Shown: positions 4,262 to 10,341 of the stretch, in pieces
Position numbering within the stretch: position 1 is the stretch's first letter
Layout of the letters: each line of letters begins with the position of its first letter
Source of the DNA: CAZJHM01 sp964545925
GTDB lineage: Archaea > Iainarchaeota > Iainarchaeia > Iainarchaeales > CAZJHM01
Reading direction: 5' to 3'
DNA: 10,341 nucleotides
NCBI GenBank assembly: GCA_964545925.1
Contig: CAZJHM010000023.1
Location: forward strand, 1-10,341
The notes under the pieces: generated by a model
Database searches by the model: none
The model's input: the letters and a program-made list of their open reading frames with translations, nothing else
Told to the model about the DNA's origin: nothing
Translations under genes and position numbers: made by a program

Positions 4262-6472
4262 TCATTCAAGAAATCTATTTTTATGTATAAAAATAAAACC
4301 ATTATTATAAACTTTATCTAAAAAAGGAAAATCCAAAGGATTATCTAATGGTTTTGCACCAATTGCTTGTGAATGAATTATATCTCTTTGATTTAAGATA
4401 TAGGAGATATTGTATTTCTCTAGAATTTCTTTATTTGAAGTTTTCAGAAAAGAATATGTATCAGAGAGTTTTTCCTCATCTGCATATTCAACATATAAAT
4501 CGGATAATGTTTTTCTTTGACTTATGTAAGCAATTGAATGAGAAAAAAGAGGGTCTGAGAGTACATTATCATTTGAGGAAGAAATCATACCTAATGTTGA
4601 AATTGGTTGCATTGATATTCCTGCCATTGAATAATATGACATTGTTGTTAAAAGAGGGGCGAAAATCATTCCTAAAATAATTAGAATTAAAATGCGAGAT
4701 TGTTTATCATCAAAAATTCTTTTTGGGAACTCATATGCTATAAAAGCCGAAAGAGATATTGCAGTCATTATATTCCAGCGATAAGAAATGAAAAGTTGAA
4801 TTAGAAAACCAATTGCTGTTGCTATTGCTAATCTTCCTGAAAAAAAAGAAAGTTTCTTTTTTGTTTTTGTATATTCATAAGCAAAAAAGATAAAGAAAAA
4901 GGCAATTAGAGCAGGGATATCTCCTATTAGATATTCTGGGGAATGTTTGATTAAATAACCCCAATCTTCTGATTTAACTTCATAAGGCATTCCAAAAGAA
5001 ATTAGATTGGGCAGGAAAAACAAAGCAAAAAGAATTATTGCTATTAGAATTGTTTTTAGAAGATTTTTAATATCTTTTTTCTCAGCAAACATTAAAAGAT
5101 AGAAAACTGGGAAAAAAACAAGTATTGGGATTTGGATAAAAGCAGAAATTGCCAAAGTAATTCCTGATTGAATTGGTTTCTTATCTATTAGAAAAGAAAG
5201 TGCAACTGCAAAAAGAGAAAGAGAAATTGCATGACGAGGAGAAAGAGTTAAACCAGTGAGAATGAAAAGAGAAGTTGCAACCAGAAGAACAAAAGGAAGA
5301 GATTTATTTTCTAATTTAAGTTTTGAGCCTAAGGAAGCAAAAGCAAACAGGAAAAATAAATCTGCAAATAAAAGAAGGATTGGGAAACTATCTGTAAATA
5401 GCCATTGGAAAGAAGCATTTAGGAAAAAATATCCTGGAATATATGTCATAGCTCTACCTAAATAAGATAAAGAATCAAAAGTTTGAAGTGAGAAATTTTC
5501 TGCTAAAACATCTGATTGTCTCTCATAGAATCCATTCCAATAAGTTAAATGAGTGTAAGTAAAAAGATGGAAAAAAAGAGCAATTGATATAAAAAAGACA
5601 ATAACAAAAGTTTCAGTTAATGTGAATTTTGGGAAAACAAGAGAATTTCTTTTTTTAAGAAGAAGGAGAAGTTGAAGTGAAAAGACTAAAAGAAAAGAAA
5701 AAAGAGAAAGAAGATTGAGAAGATTGAGAATAAAGACAGTTAAGATTATGTATGCAAATATTGCTGTTAAGGATTTTGCTATTCTCTCATATAAATCTCC
5801 TTTTAAGAAAAGCAAATAAGATAAGAAAACTAAACAAAAGAGAAGAATTCCATAGATTGGAGGAAAAGGTTTTGTTTTAGGTTGGATTGTTCTTTCTTTT
5901 AAAATTTGTTCTTTATAAAGGATTGAGACTTTTGTTTCTTCTTTTATATTTAGAGTTTCAAATGAAACTCCTTCGCTTGGAGTTATTAAATATTTTATTT
6001 CTCCATTAAAAAGAATTTTTAAAGGAATATATTTTTCTGTGTTTTCAGTTTGTAGAAGAATTCCTTCTGAATTAATATCTAGGATTTTTATTTTAGTTTC
6101 TGGGATTTCTTGAACTTTTTCTGTATGAAAGAAAACTTCAATTGAATCTAACTCATATTTAATTACTGCTTGATTTGGAACATCTTTCAAGCAATAGGAT
6201 TTAGAACCAGGCACTAGGAGAAAATTTCCGTATTCTTTTAGTTCATTGTTTATGTAAATTTTATATTGTGGGTTTGTGTTTTGGGATTGTTTTGGGACAT
6301 AGAAGCCAACAGTGAAACAGACATCTTCTGTGAATTCTGCTGGGTAGGATTCAAGATAAAGTCCAACATTTTCTATGTTTATAAGAGGAAAAGAATGCCA
6401 AAAAGGGAAAATTAAAAAAGATGCAGAAATTAAAAGAAAAAGAATTCCTGCTGTTAAAGCTGAGTTTTTCAT
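4262..6472 (-). CDS. Large polytopic membrane protein, GT-C-type glycosyltransferase candidate
   Basis: The protein has 736 residues. A hydrophobic anchor (about 5-27) is followed by a mostly beta extracytoplasmic domain (about 30-203) with two Cys (C52 and C94) that could form a disulfide. About ten or more membrane segments follow from residue 206 to about 612, then a soluble C-terminal region (about 613-736). Between membrane segments, residues 310-362 form a loop with acidic residues (ERQSDVLAEN, then SYLGRAMTYIPG), the position where GT-C enzymes carry catalytic acids. The phrases SPRHAISLSL (411-420) and LEKYNISYIL (684-693) resemble recurring segments of archaeal GT-C/PMT-like proteins. 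If correct, it would move a sugar from a lipid carrier to a protein or lipid on the outer face of the membrane. No single motif proves catalysis, so a transport or structural role remains possible. It has its own TATA-like box and appears leaderless. Confidence 0.7.
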   Translation of the reverse strand: MKNSALTAGILFLLISASFLIFPFWHSFPLINIENVGLYLESYPAEFTEDVCFTVGFYVPKQSQNTNPQYKIYINNELKEYGNFLLVPGSKSYCLKDVPNQAVIKYELDSIEVFFHTEKVQEIPETKIKILDINSEGILLQTENTEKYIPLKILFNGEIKYLITPSEGVSFETLNIKEETKVSILYKEQILKERTIQPKTKPFPPIYGILLFCLVFLSYLLFLKGDLYERIAKSLTAIFAYIILTVFILNLLNLLSLFSFLLVFSLQLLLLLKKRNSLVFPKFTLTETFVIVFFISIALFFHLFTYTHLTYWNGFYERQSDVLAENFSLQTFDSLSYLGRAMTYIPGYFFLNASFQWLFTDSFPILLLFADLFFLFAFASLGSKLKLENKSLPFVLLVATSLFILTGLTLSPRHAISLSLFAVALSFLIDKKPIQSGITLAISAFIQIPILVFFPVFYLLMFAEKKDIKNLLKTILIAIILFALFFLPNLISFGMPYEVKSEDWGYLIKHSPEYLIGDIPALIAFFFIFFAYEYTKTKKKLSFFSGRLAIATAIGFLIQLFISYRWNIMTAISLSAFIAYEFPKRIFDDKQSRILILIILGMIFAPLLTTMSYYSMAGISMQPISTLGMISSSNDNVLSDPLFSHSIAYISQRKTLSDLYVEYADEEKLSDTYSFLKTSNKEILEKYNISYILNQRDIIHSQAIGAKPLDNPLDFPFLDKVYNNGFIFIHKNRFLE

Positions 6473-6495
6473 AGAATGTTTTTTGTTTGTAAGTG

Positions 6496-6504
6496 TTTTA
6501 AAAG
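6496..6504 (-). promoter_or_regulatory. TATA-like box for the GT-C-like gene
   Basis: The minus strand reads cttttaaaa, centred about 28 bp before the ATG at 6472. This fits a leaderless transcript independent of the upstream antiporter gene. Confidence 0.45.
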
Positions 6505-6540
6505 TATTTGTTTTGCTTTTGGTAAGTTTCTTTTACTTAA

Positions 6541-6556
6541 TTTCTTTTCAAAGAAA
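6541..6556 (-). terminator. Possible terminator hairpin after the antiporter gene
   Basis: Arms tttcttt (6541-6547) and aaagaaa (6550-6556) lie 4-19 bases beyond the antiporter stop. The core resembles the hairpin at 966-994 downstream of argF, which hints at a shared 3'-end element. No long U-tract follows on the minus strand, so the call is weak. Confidence 0.3.
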
Positions 6557-6559
6557 AAA

Positions 6560-8341
6560 TTAGTCAAAGATATTTTGATTTTCCCTATGTTCTCCAAAAG
6601 CTTGTCTTTCTTCTTTTGCTTTTTGTTCTAGATAAGCCATATACTCTGTTCTTAGATTGAAAAGTTTTTTGTTTGGATTCTTGTAATATTGAGTTAAAGT
6701 TCTTGCTACTAGATTTGCTCCTAAGATATAGGGCATTACTACAAAGTCTGCTCCTTTTTTATAAAGAGAAAGAGTGTCTAAAAAATATTGTGCTCTTGAG
6801 ATTATTAGAGCCTTAGAATTATGAGCTCTTAAATATTCTATAATTGCTTTTTGTGCTTGTATGTTTGGGATTGCTAAAATTATTATTTGGGCTTTGGTAA
6901 GGTTTATTTTGTGCCAAATTTCTTCAGAGTCTGCTTGTCCATAGACTGCAAAATAACCTTGATGTAAAAAATCATGAATTACATTTGTATCATTATCTAC
7001 TATAACTAAATCTTCTTTTTCAATTGCTTCAATTAAACAAGAGCCCATAATTCCTGCTCCAAAAAGAATTGTGTGCTGATTGAACAGATTATCTATGTTT
7101 GAAAGTTTCTCTAATTTTCTATTGAAAAAATTCTTTTGTTTCCTTGGTGTTCTATCTAGATATTGGGAAGTTTTAGAAGCAATTAAAGGAGCATACTTAA
7201 AGAAATAAGGTGTTGTGAGCATTGAAAGAGCAATTGCTGCAACCATCAAAGAGAAGAAATCATCACTTACTAAATTATTGTAGAAAGCAATGTTTAAAAG
7301 AATAAATGAAAATTCAGAAACCTGAGTTAAAGAAAGAGCAACTGTTGTTGATATTTCATGTCCATAGCCAAAAAGAAGAGTGATTAAATAATAAACTAGT
7401 GGTTTGATTAAAAAGATTGCTAGGATTGTGAAAATAATTACTAAAGGAGTGAATTGGACTGTGAAGAGATTTAGTTGCATACCTAAAGAAACGAAAAACA
7501 AAGTTACAAAGAAATCTCTGATTCCTTTTATTTTGCTATAAATTTCTATGTTGTAAGGTAGAGTAGAAAGTGCGACTCCTCCAATAAATGCTCCTATTGC
7601 TAAGGGCAAGTCTAGGAAGATTGAGAGTCCTATGAAAAGAAAAGAAACAGAAACTGAGAGAAGATAAGAAAGTTCAGGCTCGGAGAGAGAATAAGTGAAA
7701 AGAGGTAAAAAGACAAAGCGATTGAGGGCTATGGCGATTAAAAGAAGGATAATTGCGTTTAGAATTACTCCTCCTAAAAGAGTTAAAGAAAAAGAATCCA
7801 AAGATGAAAAAAGAGGGACAACAATTATTATTAGTAAATCTTGCATTAAAAGAAAAGCTAACATTATTCTTCCGTGAAGAGTTGAAAGTTGGAAACTATC
7901 GGAGAGAATTTTAACTGCAACAACAGTTGAGGAAAAAGAAAGCATTACTGAGAAATAGATAGCAGTTGTGAAATCAAAGATTCCTAATAAATTTGAGAAA
8001 AGAAAAGTTAAAGCAAAAGTTAATGCAACTTGGAAAATTGTTCCAAAAACTGCGAATTTTCCAAAAGATTTTAGTTTGGAAAAATCAGATTCTATTCCAA
8101 CTGAAAACATTAAAAAAGCGATTCCTAGTTCTGAGAACAAACGGATTGAATCTGTGTTTTGAATACCTAATGGGATGTCTCCTATTGAAATTCCTAGTTG
8201 AGAAATTCCAAATGGACCTATAATTAATCCTGCTAAAAGATAAGCTAAAAGCATTGGTTGTTTCAGGACTTTTGCCAAATAACCCATTATTCCTGCTGCT
8301 ATTATTATTAGTCCTAGTTCAATTAGGAAAGTAAAATCCAT
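6560..8341 (-). CDS. Kef-type cation:proton antiporter with C-terminal NAD-binding TrkA-N domain
   Basis: The protein has 593 residues and belongs to the CPA2 family. The membrane part (about residues 5-385, some 12 or 13 segments) carries family signatures: LLAYLLAGLIIGPFG (31-45), SELGIAFLMFSVGIE (70-84), SSTVVAVKIL (137-146), LLMQDLL with Q167-D168, and GAFIGGVALS (250-259). After a basic linker comes a Rossmann-type TrkA-N domain from about 423 to 540, with GAGIMG (428-433) and the acidic end of strand two VIVDND (446-451), as expected for NAD(H) binding. There is no recognisable TrkA-C domain; the protein ends in a charged helix (about 564-593). It probably exchanges K+ or Na+ for H+ across the membrane under redox or nucleotide control. 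Ion choice cannot be read from the sequence. A TATA box at 8362-8371 makes it a leaderless single gene. Confidence 0.9.
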   Translation of the reverse strand: MDFTFLIELGLIIIAAGIMGYLAKVLKQPMLLAYLLAGLIIGPFGISQLGISIGDIPLGIQNTDSIRLFSELGIAFLMFSVGIESDFSKLKSFGKFAVFGTIFQVALTFALTFLFSNLLGIFDFTTAIYFSVMLSFSSTVVAVKILSDSFQLSTLHGRIMLAFLLMQDLLIIIVVPLFSSLDSFSLTLLGGVILNAIILLLIAIALNRFVFLPLFTYSLSEPELSYLLSVSVSFLFIGLSIFLDLPLAIGAFIGGVALSTLPYNIEIYSKIKGIRDFFVTLFFVSLGMQLNLFTVQFTPLVIIFTILAIFLIKPLVYYLITLLFGYGHEISTTVALSLTQVSEFSFILLNIAFYNNLVSDDFFSLMVAAIALSMLTTPYFFKYAPLIASKTSQYLDRTPRKQKNFFNRKLEKLSNIDNLFNQHTILFGAGIMGSCLIEAIEKEDLVIVDNDTNVIHDFLHQGYFAVYGQADSEEIWHKINLTKAQIIILAIPNIQAQKAIIEYLRAHNSKALIISRAQYFLDTLSLYKKGADFVVMPYILGANLVARTLTQYYKNPNKKLFNLRTEYMAYLEQKAKEERQAFGEHRENQNIFD

Positions 8342-8361
8342 ACTTTATGATATTTTTCAGT

Positions 8362-8371
8362 ATATTTAAAA
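8362..8371 (-). promoter_or_regulatory. TATA box for the antiporter gene
   Basis: The minus strand reads cttttaaatata, near consensus and centred 25 bp before the ATG at 8341, so the transcript should be leaderless. Confidence 0.6.
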
Positions 8372-8419
8372 GTTTGTTCTTGATTCTTTTTTTCTAAATG
8401 TAAAAATAAAATGAAAAAA

Positions 8420-8602
8420 TTATTTTCTTTTGGCTGCTAATTGTTTGAGATATTCTCTTTGCTCTTTTGTTAATCCGCCTGTTCTGCTTAGAAGATTTGC
8501 AGCTTGTCTTTCAGTCATAATTGTATTTCCCATTCTTGCTTTAGCAATTGATTTTGCTGGTTGAGTTGATTTTTTTGATGATGGATTTCTTCTTCCTGGC
8601 AT
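8420..8602 (-). CDS. Small basic protein of unknown function
   Basis: The protein has 60 residues, is strongly basic (many Lys and Arg) and has no Cys or membrane segment. The first 20 or so residues (MPGRRNPSSKKSTQPAKSIA) look disordered. Residues about 28-60 could form two helices, MTERQAANLLSRTG and LTKEQREYLKQLAAKRK, split by a Gly-Gly turn. I do not recognise a family. That it is a real gene is supported by a textbook Shine-Dalgarno sequence (aaggaggt, 8611-8618 on the minus strand) eight bases before the ATG, and by a TATA-like box whose predicted start falls just before it. Size and charge suggest nucleic-acid or ribosome binding, as inference only. It is upstream of the antiporter on the same strand but each has its own promoter. 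Confidence 0.7.
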   Translation of the reverse strand: MPGRRNPSSKKSTQPAKSIAKARMGNTIMTERQAANLLSRTGGLTKEQREYLKQLAAKRK

Positions 8603-8610
8603 TTTGTATA

Positions 8611-8618
8611 ACCTCCTT
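8611..8618 (-). promoter_or_regulatory. Consensus Shine-Dalgarno sequence for the 60-residue basic protein
   Basis: The minus strand reads aaggaggt with eight bases to the ATG at 8602. It is the only full-length Shine-Dalgarno match I find in front of a gene in this window. Confidence 0.85.
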
Positions 8619-8640
8619 TTGGTATAAGAAATAGAACTAG

Positions 8641-8652
8641 GATATTATTAAG
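8641..8652 (-). promoter_or_regulatory. TATA-like box for the 60-residue basic protein
   Basis: The minus strand reads cttaataatatc. A start about 26 nt downstream would be near 8620, leaving a leader of about 18 nt that just includes the Shine-Dalgarno sequence. Confidence 0.4.
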
Positions 8653-8670
8653 AGTTTTGGAAGAAGAAGG

Positions 8671-8678
8671 TTTTTAAG
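8671..8678 (+). promoter_or_regulatory. TATA-like box for the PHP gene
   Basis: The sequence tttttaag is centred about 25 bp before the ATG at 8700. It lies back to back with the leftward promoter for the small basic protein in a 97-bp divergent gap. Confidence 0.4.
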
Positions 8679-8699
8679 TTTTGAAGAAGTATTTTTAGT

Positions 8700-9377
8700 A
8701 TGATGAAAATAGATATGCATGTGCATTCCAAATACAGCCATGATTCTAATTCCAAGCCACAGGATTTGTTTAGGATTGCTGAAAAGAAAGGAATAAATTT
8801 CTGTATAACTGACCATGATGTTTTTCGAGCTTATGGGGAGTTTAAAGAATTGATGAAAAATTCTAAAATCTTTGTTGTTCCTGGACAAGAAGTTAGAGTT
8901 TTTTCAGGTAAAGAATATATTGGGGAATTATTGCTTTATTTTATTAATGAAGGTATAAAGCCTGGACAAGTAGATAGAGTTTTGGATAAAGCCAGAGAAC
9001 AAGATGCTTTAGTTAGTATTGCACATCCTTATGATGGAACTAGGAAACCATATGTTTCTGGATTTAAAGGGATTGAGGAAGTTGCTAAGAAAACAGATGG
9101 AATTGAAGTTTTTAATTCTCATTGTTTGACTAATCTTCCAAACAGACTTGCACGAGAACTTGCTGAGAAACATGGGTTGGCAAAAACTGCTGGTAGTGAT
9201 TCTCATTTGCCTAATGAGTTGGGAAGAGGGTATGTGAAGGTTTTTGGAGAAAGTATTGAGGATTTTCGGAAAGCATTTGAGAAAAAAAATATTATTCCTG
9301 AAGGTAGGCTTGCTCCAAGGATTAACAAGATAACTAGTCCACTTATTAATCGCCTAGGAAAAATTATTGGAAAATAA
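8700..9377 (+). CDS. PHP-family metal-dependent phosphoesterase
   Basis: The protein has 225 residues and is cytoplasmic. The metal-site motifs of the PHP fold are present in order: DMHVHSKYSHDS (H7, H9, H14), ITDHD (D38, H39), GQEV (E64), IAHPYD (H109), EVFNSH (137-141) and GSDSHLP (D167, H169). It is a stand-alone PHP protein without a polymerase or other fused domain. Relatives include histidinol-phosphatase-type and 3',5'-nucleotide phosphatase enzymes; the substrate cannot be assigned here. The first Met (8700) or the second (8703) may be used; both suit the TATA-like box and a leaderless mRNA. The C-terminal stretch from about residue 203 is basic (LAPRINKITSPLINRLGKIIGK). The stop lies one base from the stop of the converging TraB gene, so the two transcripts must overlap at their 3' ends. 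Confidence 0.9.
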   Translation: MMKIDMHVHSKYSHDSNSKPQDLFRIAEKKGINFCITDHDVFRAYGEFKELMKNSKIFVVPGQEVRVFSGKEYIGELLLYFINEGIKPGQVDRVLDKAREQDALVSIAHPYDGTRKPYVSGFKGIEEVAKKTDGIEVFNSHCLTNLPNRLARELAEKHGLAKTAGSDSHLPNELGRGYVKVFGESIEDFRKAFEKKNIIPEGRLAPRINKITSPLINRLGKIIGK

Positions 9378-9378
9378 A

Positions 9379-10341
9379 TTAAGCGAGCAAAGAAGCAAGA
9401 TAAGCAAAAGAAAGTATTGTTCCAATTGTTGAGCCTATATTTACAAAAGCTGCAACTAACATTGCTTTTGTTACTCTGTTCTGGAAAAAAGAACTGAAAG
9501 AGGAAAGATTGCGAAGATTTTCAAAATCATTTACTATTGGTTTGTTGTATTTGAGTTCAACTAAAGCTGATACCCAGCCTGCTGCTATAAAAGGACTAAT
9601 TGAAGTAAAAGGAGAAGCAAGAAAGGCTGCTATAACTGAAAAAGGATGAGAGCGAGCTAAGATTGCTCCTAAAGCTGAGAAAATTCCATTTAAGAAAAAC
9701 CATGCTAAAAGAAAAGAGATTGTTGCATCAAACCCTTTGAGAGAAAAAGTTGCTCCAATGGCAAAAAAGAAAAGAAATGGAATTAGAAATTTTAGGATTT
9801 TTGAGAGAAAGGATTTTTTCTGGATGAAAGGAGAAAGAGGTTTTGGGTTTTTCAGATTTTCTTCTATGCCTGAAAGATGTCCTGCTCCAATTACTGCAAC
9901 TGTCTTGCGAGAAGGAGCTGAGAGAATTCTGTTTGCTATAAAGATATCTCTTTCATCTACCAAAGATTTTTTCAGATTGGGATATTGGATTGCTAAGTCT
10001 GAGAGAACCTTGTTTATGAAATCCTGATTTTTCATTGATTCAATTGTTTCTTGTGTAAGTTGTTCTTTTGGAGCAAAGAAAGAATAAACAAATGAAGAAA
10101 TTAATTTGATTTTTTCTATTAGAGAAATACTGGCAAAAGCTTTCTTTAAAGTTAAGTCTGAAGATTGGTCTGCTAAAAGAACTGGGATTTTTTTTTCTTG
10201 GGCTATTTGAATTGCTGCTAAAAATTCTGAGCCTGGTTTAATTCCCATGGCTAAGCCCATTCTTTTTTGCATGTTTGAAAGATAAGTTGTTAAAAGGAAA
10301 AGATAAAGTTTGCCTTGTTTTATTAAAGATTCAACTTCTAT
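9379..10341 (-). CDS. TraB/PrgY-family membrane protein, 5'-truncated by the window edge
   Basis: The frame is open to the right edge, so the start is outside; 320 residues are visible. Counting from the Met at 10272 (an internal residue, not the start), family motifs appear in order: GIKPGSEF (10-17), LADQSSDLTLKKAF (33-46), VDERDIFIANRI (105-116) and the conserved VIGAGHLSGI (127-136). A membrane region follows (about 158-295), with PFTSISPFIAAGWVSALVE (221-239), NKPIVNDFENL (243-253) and a final hydrophobic hairpin. The order matches the archaeal form of TraB/PrgY, in which a soluble enzyme-like domain related to Tiki/erythromycin-esterase folds precedes several membrane segments. PrgY is known for blocking self-produced pheromone in Enterococcus; the archaeal role is unknown. 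The usual N-terminal GTxH motif would lie off the window. It converges with the PHP gene. Confidence 0.9.
   Translation of the reverse strand: MEVESLIKQGKLYLFLLTTYLSNMQKRMGLAMGIKPGSEFLAAIQIAQEKKIPVLLADQSSDLTLKKAFASISLIEKIKLISSFVYSFFAPKEQLTQETIESMKNQDFINKVLSDLAIQYPNLKKSLVDERDIFIANRILSAPSRKTVAVIGAGHLSGIEENLKNPKPLSPFIQKKSFLSKILKFLIPFLFFFAIGATFSLKGFDATISFLLAWFFLNGIFSALGAILARSHPFSVIAAFLASPFTSISPFIAAGWVSALVELKYNKPIVNDFENLRNLSSFSSFFQNRVTKAMLVAAFVNIGSTIGTILSFAYLASLLA

Noticed and set aside
9737..10027. 96-codon plus-strand ORF inside the TraB gene
   Set aside because: Antisense shadow of a gene with clear family motifs throughout; composition is basic and featureless. The same holds for plus-strand ORFs at 4348-4680, 5256-5465, 7695-7877 and 7968-8223.

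Overview
The window looks like a piece of chromosome from a small-genome, AT-rich archaeon, most likely a DPANN lineage of the Pacearchaeota/Woesearchaeota kind. The grounds are an RGG-rich protein with a CxxC-x17-CxxC zinc ribbon, an archaeal-type TraB/PrgY membrane protein, short intergenic gaps, and TATA-like boxes about 25-28 bp upstream of many start codons, so that many genes look leaderless. No ribosomal or tRNA gene anchors the taxonomy, so this placement is an inference.

Left part (1-2500): a 5'-truncated ornithine carbamoyltransferase (argF) reads rightward into about 345 bp of unusual DNA. That stretch is tiled almost end to end with short hairpins that nearly all have a 3-nt loop, and three hairpin families recur in it as exact or near-exact copies. 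A leftward winged-helix DNA-binding protein ends against this array. Its 3' half is visibly less AT-rich than the rest of the window. Divergent from it is a two-gene operon: a DUF2178-like membrane protein and a small XRE-type repressor, with one base between the genes.

Middle (2600-4260): a compact site-2-type (M50) intramembrane metalloprotease is followed by a hicB-hicA toxin-antitoxin locus. The hicA toxin is split by a one-base frameshift that fits loss of one T. After an A-rich spacer comes the leftward RGG/zinc-ribbon/acidic-tail protein, whose predicted 5' leader carries a compact hairpin.

Right part (4260-8602): three leftward genes, each with its own TATA-like box. They are a 736-residue membrane protein with an extracytoplasmic domain and GT-C-glycosyltransferase-like layout, a Kef-type cation/proton antiporter fused to an NAD-binding TrkA-N domain, and a 60-residue basic orphan protein that has the only textbook Shine-Dalgarno sequence in the window.

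Right edge (8700-10341): a rightward PHP-family metal-dependent phosphoesterase converges, with one base between stop codons, on a leftward TraB/PrgY-family membrane protein whose N-terminus lies outside the window. Most genes look like separate transcription units. The only tight couplings are DUF2178-XRE and hicB-hicA. No tRNA, rRNA, CRISPR array or transposase was seen. The observations most worth following up are the triloop-hairpin mosaic and the broken hicA beside an intact hicB.
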